From positions 52,799 to 116,798 of the forward strand of contig NZ_QSIL01000009.1 in the NCBI RefSeq assembly GCF_003469185.1: a stretch of DNA of 64,000 nucleotides. Reading direction: 5' to 3'. The notes under the pieces were generated by a model, which did not search any database, was not told the DNA's origin, and was given only the letters and a program-made list of their open reading frames with translations. Made by a program: the position numbers and the translations under genes. Shown one piece after another: positions 44,367-52,682 of this stretch; position 1 is the stretch's first letter, and each line of letters starts with the position of its first letter. This stretch comes from Collinsella sp. AM34-10. GTDB lineage: Bacteria; Actinomycetota; Coriobacteriia; Coriobacteriales; Coriobacteriaceae.

Positions 44367-44403
44367 AAGGCGCCTGTGCGACCATTGTTCGCACAGGCGC
44401 CTT
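44367..44403 (-). terminator. Terminator of metY
   Basis: A 15-bp perfect stem AAGGCGCCTGTGCGA with its complement around a 7-nt loop, followed on the minus strand by six T. Confidence 0.9.
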
Positions 44404-44463
44404 GAGCAGGCATTTTATGCAGTTATACCTATCGAGTCGCAAGGGGTCCTTGCACAAGTCGCC

Positions 44464-45774
44464 TTACTCGTCCAGTGCGGCAAAGGCCTGCTTCAGATCC
44501 CAAATGATGTCCTCGGCGTTCTCGGTACCGATGGAAAGACGGATCGTGGAGGGCGTGATGTCCTGCTCGGCGAGCTCCTCGGCAGAGAGCTGGGAGTGCG
44601 TGGTGGTAGCCGGGTGCACGACGAGCGACTTGACGTCGGCCACGTTGGCGAGCAGCGAGAACACCTGCAGATGATCGATGAACTTCCAAGCTGCCTCCTG
44701 GCCACCCTTAATCTCAAAGGTAAAGATCGAGGCACCGCCGTTGGGGAAGTACTTCTGGTACAGCTCATGGTCGGGATGCTCGGGCAGGCTCGGGTGGTTC
44801 ACCTTGGCGACGTGGCTGTCACCGGTCAGGAACTCAACGACCTTCTTGGTGTTCTCGACATGACGGTCAACGCGCAGCGACAGAGTCTCGGTGCCCTGGA
44901 GCAGGACCCAGGCGTTGAACGGGCTGATGCAGGCACCCTCGTCACGCAGCAGGATAGCGCGGACATAGGTTGCAAAGGCGGCGGGACCGGCAGCCTCGGC
45001 AAACGAAACACCGTGGTAGGAGGGGTTGGGCTCAGCGATCTGGGCGTACTTGCCACTCGCCTTCCAATCGAAGTTACCGCCGTCGACGATCACACCGCCC
45101 AGCGAGGTGCCGTGGCCGCCGATAAACTTGGTTGCGGAGTGGACGACGATGTTGGCACCATGCTCCAGCGGACGGAACAGATACGGGGTGCCGAAGGTGT
45201 TGTCGACGACAACCGGCAGGCCATGCTTCTTGGCGATCTCGGAGATGGCGTCGATGTTGGGGATGTCGGAGTTGGGGTTACCGAGCGTCTCGAGATAGAT
45301 GACCGTGGTGTTGTCCTTGATGGCGCCCTCGACCTCGTCCAGGTTATGGGCATCGACGAAGGTGGTCTCGACACCAAACTGGGAGAGCGTGTGCTCCAGC
45401 AGGTTGTAGGAACCGCCGTAGATGGTCTTCTGGGCGACCACGTGGTCACCGGCCTGGGCGAGGGCCTGCAGGGTATAGGTGATGGCGGCGGCGCCAGAGG
45501 CGACGGCGAGGCCAGCAACGCCGCCCTCGAGCGCAGCGATACGGTCCTCGAAGACGCCCTGGGTGGAGTTGGTCAGACGGCCGTAGATGTTACCGGCGTC
45601 GGCAAGACCAAAGCGGTCGGCGGCGTGCTGGGAGTTGCGGAACACATAGCTCGTGGTTTGATAGATAGGCACAGCACGGGAGTCGGATGCAGGATCGGCG
45701 CTCTCCTGGCCAACGTGCAGCTGCAGGGTATCGAAACCAAAGGTGTGCTCGGGGTTGTTGATAAACTGGCTCAT
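44464..45774 (-). CDS. metY: O-acetylhomoserine sulfhydrylase (aminocarboxypropyltransferase)
   Basis: Makes homocysteine from O-acetylhomoserine and sulfide with PLP. A 436-residue Cys/Met-metabolism enzyme. SRAVPIYQTTSYVF, the PLP-phosphate region GRLTNSTQGVFEDRIAALEG, GAAAITYTLQALAQAGDHVV, VVDNTFGTPYLFRP, and the PLP Lys in VVHSATKFIGGHGTSLGG are clear. Length and internal features fit MetY rather than MetB or MetC. AAGGAG precedes ATG. A leader peptide and a LysR-type divergent regulator lie upstream. Confidence 0.93.
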   Translation of the reverse strand: MSQFINNPEHTFGFDTLQLHVGQESADPASDSRAVPIYQTTSYVFRNSQHAADRFGLADAGNIYGRLTNSTQGVFEDRIAALEGGVAGLAVASGAAAITYTLQALAQAGDHVVAQKTIYGGSYNLLEHTLSQFGVETTFVDAHNLDEVEGAIKDNTTVIYLETLGNPNSDIPNIDAISEIAKKHGLPVVVDNTFGTPYLFRPLEHGANIVVHSATKFIGGHGTSLGGVIVDGGNFDWKASGKYAQIAEPNPSYHGVSFAEAAGPAAFATYVRAILLRDEGACISPFNAWVLLQGTETLSLRVDRHVENTKKVVEFLTGDSHVAKVNHPSLPEHPDHELYQKYFPNGGASIFTFEIKGGQEAAWKFIDHLQVFSLLANVADVKSLVVHPATTTHSQLSAEELAEQDITPSTIRLSIGTENAEDIIWDLKQAFAALDE

Positions 45775-45834
45775 GATGATCTCCTTGATCGAAGAAAGTA
45801 ATAAGAGTAAGAGAAGTAAGTCGCTGTCTCCTGA

Positions 45835-45888
45835 TCACGCCGACGGGCGCAAACAGGAGCCCGGCATTCGTCTTGGTAAGCAATTCAT
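45835..45888 (-). CDS. 17-residue leader peptide of metY (candidate attenuator)
   Basis: MNCLPRRMPGSCLRPSA, with AAAGGAGG 7 nt before ATG, a stronger SD than most genes here. It lies in the metY 5' leader, 60 bp before the metY start. It has two Cys and two Met. Its SD region can pair with a CGGGCTCCT segment at the end of the peptide gene, and that segment can also pair with a CAGGAG just downstream. This is mutually exclusive pairing, as in translation-coupled attenuation. Control by cysteine or methionine supply is inferred. Confidence 0.5.
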   Translation of the reverse strand: MNCLPRRMPGSCLRPSA

Positions 45889-45956
45889 ATGCGGGCCTCC
45901 TTTCGCATCCCGGTTCCTTGGTCGGCTTAATTACCTACCGCCTTTGTGTGTTTTGA

Positions 45957-45985
45957 ATAGTACGAGCATTGTTTTGCTCGGTCAA
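45957..45985 (-). promoter_or_regulatory. metY promoter with inverted repeat in the spacer
   Basis: -35 TTGACC and -10 TACTAT, 17 bp apart. The spacer contains CGAGCA...TGCTCG (45963-45980), an inverted repeat likely bound by the divergent LysR-type regulator. Transcription start is predicted about 175 bp before metY, leaving room for the leader peptide. Confidence 0.65.
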
Positions 45986-46046
45986 TCACTTAAAAGCGCT
46001 AACTTGTTATCGGTTTTTTAGATAGCTATCGAAAGGATGGGCGCCG

Positions 46047-46949
46047 ATGACCCTCCAGCAACTTCGTTTTTTGATCGCCGTGGCAGAGTCCGGATCGATC
46101 AACGCCGCAGCCCAGCGCCTTTATACGGCACAGTCCAACATCTCAAACGCTGTCAAAAGCCTGGAACAGGAGCTCCATCTGGAGATCTTTACGCGCTCCA
46201 GCCGCGGCGTCACGCTCACCAACGACGGCACCGAGCTATTGGGCTATGCGCGCCAGGTCGTAGAGCAGGCCGACATGCTCGAGGCACGCTACGAGGACGG
46301 CGGCACACCCCAGGCGCGCCTTGCCGTCTCGGCCCAGCACTACGCTTTTTCGGTCAAGGCCTTTGTCAACGTCATCGAGCGCTGCCGCGACAGTAAGTTT
46401 GAGTTCATCATGCGCGAGACCACCACCTCGCAGATCATCGACGACGTCCGCGCATTTCGCAGCGATATCGGCATTCTGTACCTGGATGACTTTAACGCCC
46501 GCGTTCTGCAGAAGGCCTTCGCCGATGCCCGCGCAAGCTTCCATCCCCTCTTCGACGCGACGGTCCACGTCTTCGTTAGCGAACGCCACCCGCTCGCACG
46601 CCGCCCTCAGCTGTCCCTTGCCGACCTCACGCCCTATACGCGCTACAGCTTTGAGCAGGGAACCTCAAACTCCTTCTATTACGCCGAGGAACCTTTTAGC
46701 TATATCCCTTGCGACCGCAACATACGAATCTCGGACCGCGGAACACTTACTAACTTACTTATCACGTCGAACGGTTACACCCTGTCGACCGGTGTCCTTT
46801 CCAATGAAATGCAGTGGGGTATGGCATCGATCCCGTTAGCAGACGCCCCAACGATGCACGTAGGATATATCATGCACGACGAGCGCAAGCCCTCTCCTCT
46901 CTTGCGGCAATACCTCGACGAGCTCAACCGCATCATCCATGCCAACTAA
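46047..46949 (+). CDS. LysR-family regulator, probable control of metY
   Basis: A 300-residue LTTR. The N-terminal helix-turn-helix MTLQQLRFLIAVAESGSINA and AAQRLYTAQSNISNAVKSLE, then FTRSSRGVTLTNDGTELLGY, are standard. The C-terminal effector domain begins ARLAVSAQHYAFSVKAFVNV. AAAGGA lies about 10 nt before ATG. It is divergent from metY, whose promoter holds an inverted repeat. A role in sulfur or methionine control, as CysB/CmbR-type LTTRs have, is likely but inferred. Confidence 0.88.
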   Translation: MTLQQLRFLIAVAESGSINAAAQRLYTAQSNISNAVKSLEQELHLEIFTRSSRGVTLTNDGTELLGYARQVVEQADMLEARYEDGGTPQARLAVSAQHYAFSVKAFVNVIERCRDSKFEFIMRETTTSQIIDDVRAFRSDIGILYLDDFNARVLQKAFADARASFHPLFDATVHVFVSERHPLARRPQLSLADLTPYTRYSFEQGTSNSFYYAEEPFSYIPCDRNIRISDRGTLTNLLITSNGYTLSTGVLSNEMQWGMASIPLADAPTMHVGYIMHDERKPSPLLRQYLDELNRIIHAN

Positions 46950-47048
46950 CTGTCGGAAGACGGGATAGAAATCGTAAATTGCTAGCCCCCGGCAGGCATG
47001 GCGCTACAATGGTCACTCACACGAAGCGTACCCAACGAAAGGAACCAT

Positions 47049-47534
47049 GTGAAGGTCATCATCTATACCGACGGCTCGGCCCGATCAAATCCGGGACGCG
47101 GCGGCTACGGCGCCGTGCTCAAGTACACCAACCCCGCCGGCAAGACCTTCACCTCCGAGCTTTCGCGTGGCTACGCCAAGACCACTAACAACCGCATGGA
47201 GCTCATGGCGGTCATCGTGGCGCTCGAGGCACTTAACCGCCCCTGCGAGGTCGAGGTCCATTCCGATTCGCAATACGTCGTCAACGCCTTCAACAAACAC
47301 TGGATCGACGGCTGGAAAAAGCGCGGGTGGAAAACTGCCAACAAGCAGCCCGTCAAGAACCGCGACCTGTGGGAGCGCCTGCTTGCCGCAAAGAGCAAGC
47401 ATAAGGTGGAGTTCATCTGGGTTAAGGGGCATGCCGGCCACGAGCTCAATGAGCGCTGCGACGAGCTCGCCACCACCGCGGCCGACGGAGCCAACCTCGA
47501 TATCGACACCGGCTTTAGCGAGAGCGACCTGTAA
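47049..47534 (+). CDS. rnhA: Ribonuclease HI
   Basis: Cleaves RNA in RNA-DNA hybrids. The four acidic catalytic residues are visible in [52 protein letters not shown] and [12 protein letters not shown], with the His loop KGHAGH. At 161 residues it is normal length. GTG start with AAAGGA 6 nt upstream; upstream codons are not coding-like. The oxidoreductase gene follows 73 bp downstream. Confidence 0.95.
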   Translation: MKVIIYTDGSARSNPGRGGYGAVLKYTNPAGKTFTSELSRGYAKTTNNRMELMAVIVALEALNRPCEVEVHSDSQYVVNAFNKHWIDGWKKRGWKTANKQPVKNRDLWERLLAAKSKHKVEFIWVKGHAGHELNERCDELATTAADGANLDIDTGFSESDL

Positions 47535-47607
47535 CGGCGTTTTCGCACGCTTTTATGTCCTCCCGCGCTACACTCGTCCTGTAGGCCAAACAACGCAAGG
47601 GGGACAC

Positions 47608-48714
47608 ATGCTGCGCATCGCAACCATCGGCACATCCATGATCACCGACGACTTTATCCAAGTCGTCAATGCCAACGACCAGGCTACATTCGTAGGCACG
47701 CTCTCGCGCGACGCAGATCGTGGCGCCGCCTTTACCGCCGAACACGGCGGCGAACGCAACTTCACCGCACTTGACGAGCTTGCGTCCGCCGACGACGTCG
47801 ACGCCGTCTACATCGGCAGCCCCAACGCGCTCCATCACGAGCAGGCGCTCGCCTGCATCGCCGGTGGCAAGCACGTCATCGTCGAGAAGCCCTTCTGCGC
47901 CACCGAAGCGCAGGCACTGGAAGTCTTCCGCGCTGCCGAGGCAGCAGGCGTCGTGGCCCTCGAAGCCATGCGCCCGCTTCACGACCCCGCCTTCCACGCC
48001 ATTGAGGACGCTCTGGGCGAGATTGCGCCCATTCGCCGCGCCTCACTGCGCTTTGGCAAGTATTCCTCACGCTACAACGAAATCCTCGCTGGACGCGCCA
48101 CCAATATCTTCGACTGCAATATGGCATCGGGTTCCCTCATGGACATTGGCGTCTACGCCGTCGAGCCCATGGTCGAAATTTTCGGCATGCCCTCTGGTCT
48201 CACCAGCATGACCACGCTGCTCGACCCCTCAACGCAAGAGCTCACGCACGGCCCCATCGACGGCTGCGGTTCCATCCTCGCCAGCTACGGCGGTGGCCGG
48301 ATCTCCGTCGAGCTCGCGCACTCCAAAATTACGAATGACCTGCTGCCCTCGCAGATCGAAGGCGAGCGTGGCACTATCCAGATCGACCATCTGTCCACGC
48401 CCCGCAACGTCCGCATCGACTATCGCGGCGATGTCGTACGCGGCTCGGCGACCGAGGCACCGCGCGAACAGGGCGACAACGGCCGCGTGCTCGACCCGCC
48501 CAAATCGAGCAACACCATGGAATACGAACTCACAGACTTTATCACTGCCATCGGCGGCATCGATAACGTTAAGGAAGAGATTTGGGAGACCCCGGCGGGA
48601 CGCCACGAGCTTGGCCACTACCGCGATGTTACGCTCGTCTCACTGCGCATCATGGATGCCGTGCGCCAGCAGGCCGGCATTACCTTCCCGGCCGACGCAG
48701 GCAAGCAGGCATAG
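47608..48714 (+). CDS. Gfo/Idh/MocA-family oxidoreductase (second copy type)
   Basis: A 368-residue product starting MLRIATIGTSMITDDFIQVV with AAGGGGG upstream. AVYIGSPNALHHEQALACI, then KHVIVEKPFCATEAQAL and VVALEAMRPLHDPAFHAIED are the dehydrogenase motifs, with the EKP catalytic Lys. The C-terminal half is the usual beta-sheet domain. It is distantly related to the other Gfo/Idh/MocA protein in this window. The acylphosphatase gene starts 3 bp after its stop. Substrate unknown. Confidence 0.86.
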   Translation: MLRIATIGTSMITDDFIQVVNANDQATFVGTLSRDADRGAAFTAEHGGERNFTALDELASADDVDAVYIGSPNALHHEQALACIAGGKHVIVEKPFCATEAQALEVFRAAEAAGVVALEAMRPLHDPAFHAIEDALGEIAPIRRASLRFGKYSSRYNEILAGRATNIFDCNMASGSLMDIGVYAVEPMVEIFGMPSGLTSMTTLLDPSTQELTHGPIDGCGSILASYGGGRISVELAHSKITNDLLPSQIEGERGTIQIDHLSTPRNVRIDYRGDVVRGSATEAPREQGDNGRVLDPPKSSNTMEYELTDFITAIGGIDNVKEEIWETPAGRHELGHYRDVTLVSLRIMDAVRQQAGITFPADAGKQA

Positions 48715-48716
48715 CG

Positions 48717-49127
48717 ATGGGCCTCTTCGATACGTTCTTCTCCAGCGTCACCGGCGGCAGTCGAGAGCCTCAAAAACCATCAAACATCGAGCTCGAGCTG
48801 CGCCGCAGGCTTACTGTGCTCGCAAGCGACGAGGCCACTCAAGACACTCCCCTGCGCTACTTCCTGCACTGGACGGGGCAAGTCCAAGGCGTTGGTTTTC
48901 GCTTTACCAACACCAACCTCGCGCAGGCACGCGCACTCACCGGCTGGGTGCGTAACATGGAAGACGGCTCCGTCGAGATGGAGATACAGGGGGCTCCGGC
49001 AAACATCCTATCTCATCTCGAGGCGCTTCATGCCTCCTACGAGCGCATGGGAACGCGTTTTCGCCTCGCAGACGCCCAGGCCCGAGCCCCACTTACCAAT
49101 GAAGACGGTTTCAGTCCTCGTTATTAG
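48717..49127 (+). CDS. Acylphosphatase with N-terminal extension
   Basis: Hydrolyses acyl phosphates. The acylphosphatase fold starts at about residue 47: FLHWTGQVQGVGFRFTNTNL contains the substrate-binding Arg, and GWVRNMEDGSVEMEIQG the catalytic Asn. The first ~45 residues (MGLFDTFFSSVTGGSREP...) are an added low-complexity or helical segment; standard acylphosphatases are about 90 residues. It follows the oxidoreductase gene directly with no clear SD, so is probably coupled to it. Confidence 0.85.
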   Translation: MGLFDTFFSSVTGGSREPQKPSNIELELRRRLTVLASDEATQDTPLRYFLHWTGQVQGVGFRFTNTNLAQARALTGWVRNMEDGSVEMEIQGAPANILSHLEALHASYERMGTRFRLADAQARAPLTNEDGFSPRY

Positions 49128-49188
49128 TATTGTGTGCTAAATACGGTATCATTTACCTACGACCGTTGATAGAAAAGAAGCGAGGCGC

Positions 49189-49569
49189 ATGGCGGTGCAA
49201 AGAAGAAACACCAAGCAGCGGAAGCTGGTTCTTGACGCCGTGCGCCAAAGCTATAACCACCCCACCGCCGATGAGATCTACAACGCCGTGCGCGCGCAGG
49301 ATGACAAAATCAGCCGCGGTACGGTCTACCGCAATCTCAATCTCTTAGCCGACGCCGGCGAGATCCTCTCCATCAAGACGCCGGGCGGCAGCCGCTTCGA
49401 TCGCACGATCGAGCCGCATGCGCATATCATCTGCACCTCGTGCAGCCGCGTCATCGACGTACCGCTCCCCTTCGATGCCCAGCTCGACGCCAAGGCGTCC
49501 GAGCAAATCGGCTGGAACGTCACCTCGCACTACACCATCTTCGAGGGCCTCTGCCCCAACTGTAGGTAG
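49189..49569 (+). CDS. Fur-family transcriptional regulator (PerR/Fur-like)
   Basis: A 126-residue metal-dependent regulator. The winged helix NTKQRKLVLDAVRQSYNHPT, then SRGTVYRNLNLLADAGEILS, leads to the dimer domain. HAHIICTSCSRVIDVPLPF and the terminal CPNC hold the two CXXC pairs of the structural zinc site. Metal-ligand His residues are present. Whether it senses Fe, Mn/peroxide or Zn cannot be read by eye. GAGG precedes ATG. Monocistronic-looking. Confidence 0.9.
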   Translation: MAVQRRNTKQRKLVLDAVRQSYNHPTADEIYNAVRAQDDKISRGTVYRNLNLLADAGEILSIKTPGGSRFDRTIEPHAHIICTSCSRVIDVPLPFDAQLDAKASEQIGWNVTSHYTIFEGLCPNCR

Positions 49570-49583
49570 ATTTTGGGACATGC

Positions 49584-50381
49584 CTACTCAGCAAGTAGAC
49601 GACGCAGCTCTTCTTCGACCGTGCGCACGTAGCGGACACGGTCATTGACACCGCGCATGCTGGGATTGCAGCTCTCCATCAGATAGGGATGGCCCACCAC
49701 GTTGAGCATGTCGCGATCGTTTTCGTTATCGCCAAACGCCATCATTTCGTTAGGTGAGATCCCCAGTGCGCGACCATAATCGGCAAGCGCGGACCCCTTG
49801 CCCGAATCAAAGCCGATAAAGTCGGTCCATTCGGTTCCCGACGTCATCACATCGACCCGGTCGCTAAAGCGACGCGCAAAATACTCCAACGCCGCCGGCT
49901 GCTCTGTCTCGGGCGTTTGAAACGCAATCTTAATGACATCCTCGTCAATGTCCTCGGGACGGTCGACCACCGCCACATCGCAGTGGACCTCGTAACGCAA
50001 ATGGTCGATGAACGCATCGTTACCGCTTATGGTGTAGAGGTGCCCCTCGCAGGAAAGGGTTACGTCGGCATGGGGGTAGGCGACCACGGCATTCGCGATA
50101 TCCATAGCAAGGCTACGTTCCATGGAACGTTTGACAACGGCACGCCCCTCGCTCATCACCAGGGCTCCGTTTTCGCATACATAGGCGAGCTCATCGGCCA
50201 CCGGGGCAAACAGGTAGCGCAAGCTCGCATATTGACGGCCACTCGCCGGCATAAACACAATGCCGCGACGATGCAGCTCGTCGATGAGCTCAAATGCCTC
50301 AGGACGCGGCTCGCGCTCCCCCGGATGCAGCAACGTGCCATCCAAATCGCAGGCGATCAGTTTGATTCCCTCAAGACCCAT
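49584..50381 (-). CDS. Cof-type HAD phosphatase
   Basis: A 265-residue HAD-IIB protein. IKLIACDLDGTLLHPGE is motif I, IVFMPASGRQYASLRYL motif II, and MMAFGDNENDRDMLNVVGHP motif IV, with the usual large cap domain between. The start was chosen for GGGGGA upstream and because residues before it are not conserved-looking. Substrate unknown. It is convergent with the Fur-type gene. Confidence 0.86.
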   Translation of the reverse strand: MGLEGIKLIACDLDGTLLHPGEREPRPEAFELIDELHRRGIVFMPASGRQYASLRYLFAPVADELAYVCENGALVMSEGRAVVKRSMERSLAMDIANAVVAYPHADVTLSCEGHLYTISGNDAFIDHLRYEVHCDVAVVDRPEDIDEDVIKIAFQTPETEQPAALEYFARRFSDRVDVMTSGTEWTDFIGFDSGKGSALADYGRALGISPNEMMAFGDNENDRDMLNVVGHPYLMESCNPSMRGVNDRVRYVRTVEEELRRLLAE

Positions 50382-50409
50382 ATGCTTCCCCCAAAGCACC
50401 CCATCAAAA

Positions 50410-50452
50410 GTAAGACGGACTTTGAATAGTTGCCTCTCAAAGTCCGTCTTAC
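50410..50452 (-). terminator. Terminator of the SlyD/UreE-like genes
   Basis: A 16-bp perfect stem GTAAGACGGACTTTGA with its complement around an 11-nt loop, followed by TTTTG on the minus strand. Confidence 0.88.
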
Positions 50453-50463
50453 GCATACGCACG

Positions 50464-51042
50464 TTAGCCGCGCGCCTTCTTTACGATCGTAAAGTCTGGA
50501 GCCATACTCACAACAACATCCGCCGCGCTCGATGCAAAGCGTCGACTGGCATCGAGCTCGCGTGTGGCCACCGAGAGCCGAACACCCTCGACATCCCGGA
50601 GCATGCGGCCCAAAACAGGCCGCACCGGCGTATACATGCGCACGGTATGCTCGTCCGAGTCGCCCCGGAAGAGCGGCGCATGCATGTTGCCGATTTCCCA
50701 GCACGCATGCGCGAGCGCAATCGGATCCATGCGGTCGACTTCGACCAAATAAACCTCGGCGCTGCGCAGGCGCACGACAACCGCTACGGGCACCGTGCCC
50801 GTGCGGTCGACAGCGAGCACGTCACCGTCGGCAAGACGCTCGCCATCAGTGGCATCCAGCCGAGCATTCACCGTGCGCCCCAGCTCCGTCACGCCCACAA
50901 ACAGGCGCGCATCAGCCTGGTCCCAATCGAGTAGCAGCTCGTCAACCTCAAAGACGCCACCCAGCTCCCGACGAAGCAGGAGTTCATAGGACGGGTCGTT
51001 GAGATTTCCCAAGCGCTCCGTAGCTACCAGGTCCACGGACAT
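50464..51042 (-). CDS. UreE-like protein without a urease operon
   Basis: A 192-residue protein. The N-terminal half has LGRTVNARLDATDGERLADG then DVLAVDRTG, matching the UreE N-domain pattern (R.T..G...L...L.dGDvL). The C-terminal half has LAHACWEIGNMHAPLFRG and VRPVLGRMLRDVEGVRLSV, matching the UreE metal-binding domain where LGN.H is conserved. No His-rich tail is seen. No urease or other Ure genes are in the window. Its start lies 4 bp after the SlyD-like stop, so the two are coupled, pointing to a nickel chaperone role. Confidence 0.72.
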   Translation of the reverse strand: MSVDLVATERLGNLNDPSYELLLRRELGGVFEVDELLLDWDQADARLFVGVTELGRTVNARLDATDGERLADGDVLAVDRTGTVPVAVVVRLRSAEVYLVEVDRMDPIALAHACWEIGNMHAPLFRGDSDEHTVRMYTPVRPVLGRMLRDVEGVRLSVATRELDASRRFASSAADVVVSMAPDFTIVKKARG

Positions 51043-51045
51043 CAA

Positions 51046-51474
51046 CTAGTCCTCGACCTCGACGAGCTCGATATCAAAGTTGAGGTCCTTGCCGGCGAGC
51101 TCGTGGTTGGCGTCGAGCGTCACAGCCTCGGGCGTCACATCGATGACCACGGCGGGGACGGGCATGCCGCTCGGCGTGGACAGGAAGAGCTTCATGCCCT
51201 TCTCGATCTGCTCGATATTGGGAACCTGCTCGGCCGGGAAGGTGATAACCATCTCGGGATTGTGCTCACCGTAGGCATCGGCCGCAGGAATGTGTACGGA
51301 CTTCTTCTCGCCCACCTGCATATCGATAACGGCGGCATCGAAGCCTTTGATCATCTGACCGGCACCGCAGGTGAACTCCAGCGGCTCACCGCGATCGTAG
51401 GAGCTATCGAACTGCGTGCCGTCGTCGAGCGTGCCGCGATAATGGGTCTTGACCTTCTTGCCCTTGTTGGACAT
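51046..51474 (-). CDS. slyD: SlyD-like FKBP-type peptidyl-prolyl isomerase
   Basis: A 142-residue product. VKTHYRGTLDDGTQFDSSYD and LEFTCGAGQMIKGFDAAVID form the FKBP part, and the flap-inserted domain HIPAADAYGEHNPEMVITFP is the SlyD signature. It ends without the His/Cys-rich metal tail of E. coli SlyD. SlyD catalyses proline isomerisation and helps deliver nickel to hydrogenase. GGAGG precedes ATG by 5 nt. Linkage to a UreE-like gene supports a metallochaperone role. Confidence 0.88.
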   Translation of the reverse strand: MSNKGKKVKTHYRGTLDDGTQFDSSYDRGEPLEFTCGAGQMIKGFDAAVIDMQVGEKKSVHIPAADAYGEHNPEMVITFPAEQVPNIEQIEKGMKLFLSTPSGMPVPAVVIDVTPEAVTLDANHELAGKDLNFDIELVEVED

Positions 51475-51594
51475 GGTAACCTCCGTAATAAGGGCGGCGC
51501 ACAACGCGGGCCGCCATGAACATATGGCGCTAACTATACCCTAGTCATACAATTCAAAGACAGTTTGCAAAGAAACGCTGCAACCGGAGGAACC

Positions 51595-52608
51595 ATGGCA
51601 TATCCCGTATTTGACTTGCACTGCGACACCGCCGACCGCATCGGCTGGGCCACGCTCGATCTCGACCTGCGCTTTACCGCCGGCACCGACGGTTATTTCC
51701 CCGGCGACGAAACGCATCCGCAAGATTTCGACCTCATCGAGGGCAACGCCTGCGCCATCTCGCTCGCAAAGATCGGCAACACGCCGTGGGCACAGTGCTT
51801 CGCCACGTTTGTCCCCGACGAGATTCCCACCGCCCACGCCGCACGCTTCCAAGCACAGATCATGGCGCACATGAGCGGCCAGGTAATGCTCAACCACGAC
51901 CGCATGGTCAACGTACGCAGCGCCGCTGACATTCGCCCTGCACTCAAAGACGGCAAGGTCGCCTGCATCCACACCATCGAAAACGCCACGTTCTTTGCCG
52001 AGGACCCCGCGCTGATCGAGGCGCTCAAGAGCCTGGGCGTACTCATGTCATCGCTCAGCTGGAACGCGCAGGGACCGCTCGCGAGCGGCCACGACACCCA
52101 CGCCGGCCTCACCGCCGCCGGCATCGAGGCACTTACGCAGATGGAGCACGCCGGCATGATACTCGACGTCTCCCACCTCAACGATGAGTGCTTTGACGAG
52201 GTTGTCGCCCACGCCACGCGCCCCTTCGTCGCCAGCCACTCAAACTCCCGTGCGGTTTGCGGCGTCAAGCGCAACCTCACCGACGAACAGTTCCGTACCA
52301 TTCGCGACATGGGCGGCATCGTCGGCCTCAACTACTGCAGCGAGTTCCTCTCCAACGAAGCAACCGACGAGACCGCCGCAGATGTCACCTTCGACCAGCT
52401 GGCAGCCCATATCGAACACTGGCTCGACCTGGGCGGCGAAGATGTCATCGCGCTCGGCGGCGACTGGGACGGCGCCAAGGTACCCGACTTCCTCTCCGAT
52501 GCCAGCAAGATGCCCGAGTTCCAGAACATGCTTTCCAAGCACTTTGGCAAGACCGTGATGCAAAAGCTCTGCAGCGACAACGCCCTTGCCTTCTTCGAGC
52601 GTTATTAA
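51595..52608 (+). CDS. Membrane-dipeptidase-type (M19) dipeptidase
   Basis: A 337-residue cytoplasmic M19-family metallopeptidase. Metal ligands lie in YPVFDLHCDTADRIG (HxD), ACIHTIENATFF (Glu), ILDVSHLNDECFDEV (His) and VASHSNSRAVCGVKRNL (His). DVIALGGDWDGAKVP precedes the C-terminal helix. There is no signal peptide. It hydrolyses dipeptides, often with D-amino acids at the C-terminal side. CCGGAGGAACC precedes ATG. A single gene with a hairpin downstream. Confidence 0.92.
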   Translation: MAYPVFDLHCDTADRIGWATLDLDLRFTAGTDGYFPGDETHPQDFDLIEGNACAISLAKIGNTPWAQCFATFVPDEIPTAHAARFQAQIMAHMSGQVMLNHDRMVNVRSAADIRPALKDGKVACIHTIENATFFAEDPALIEALKSLGVLMSSLSWNAQGPLASGHDTHAGLTAAGIEALTQMEHAGMILDVSHLNDECFDEVVAHATRPFVASHSNSRAVCGVKRNLTDEQFRTIRDMGGIVGLNYCSEFLSNEATDETAADVTFDQLAAHIEHWLDLGGEDVIALGGDWDGAKVPDFLSDASKMPEFQNMLSKHFGKTVMQKLCSDNALAFFERY

Positions 52609-52624
52609 TTTCACATCCCTTGAG

Positions 52625-52660
52625 CGGGCCGGTATGCCGAGCGATCGACATGCCGGCCCG
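52625..52660 (+). terminator. Hairpin after the dipeptidase gene
   Basis: CGGGCCGGTATG pairs with CATGCCGGCCCG (one G-U) around a 12-nt loop. No T-tract follows, so termination strength is uncertain. Confidence 0.5.
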
Positions 52661-52682
52661 TCCCCAATCCAAAGGATAACTT

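Noticed and set aside
44317..45801. 494-codon plus-strand open frame over metY
   Set aside because: Antisense to a clear PLP enzyme; no SD and shadow-type composition.
45775..45960. SAM riboswitch upstream of metY
   Set aside because: I could not place any SAM-I, SAM-II or SAM-IV core; the leader-peptide reading explains the strong SD better. A covariance-model search would settle it.
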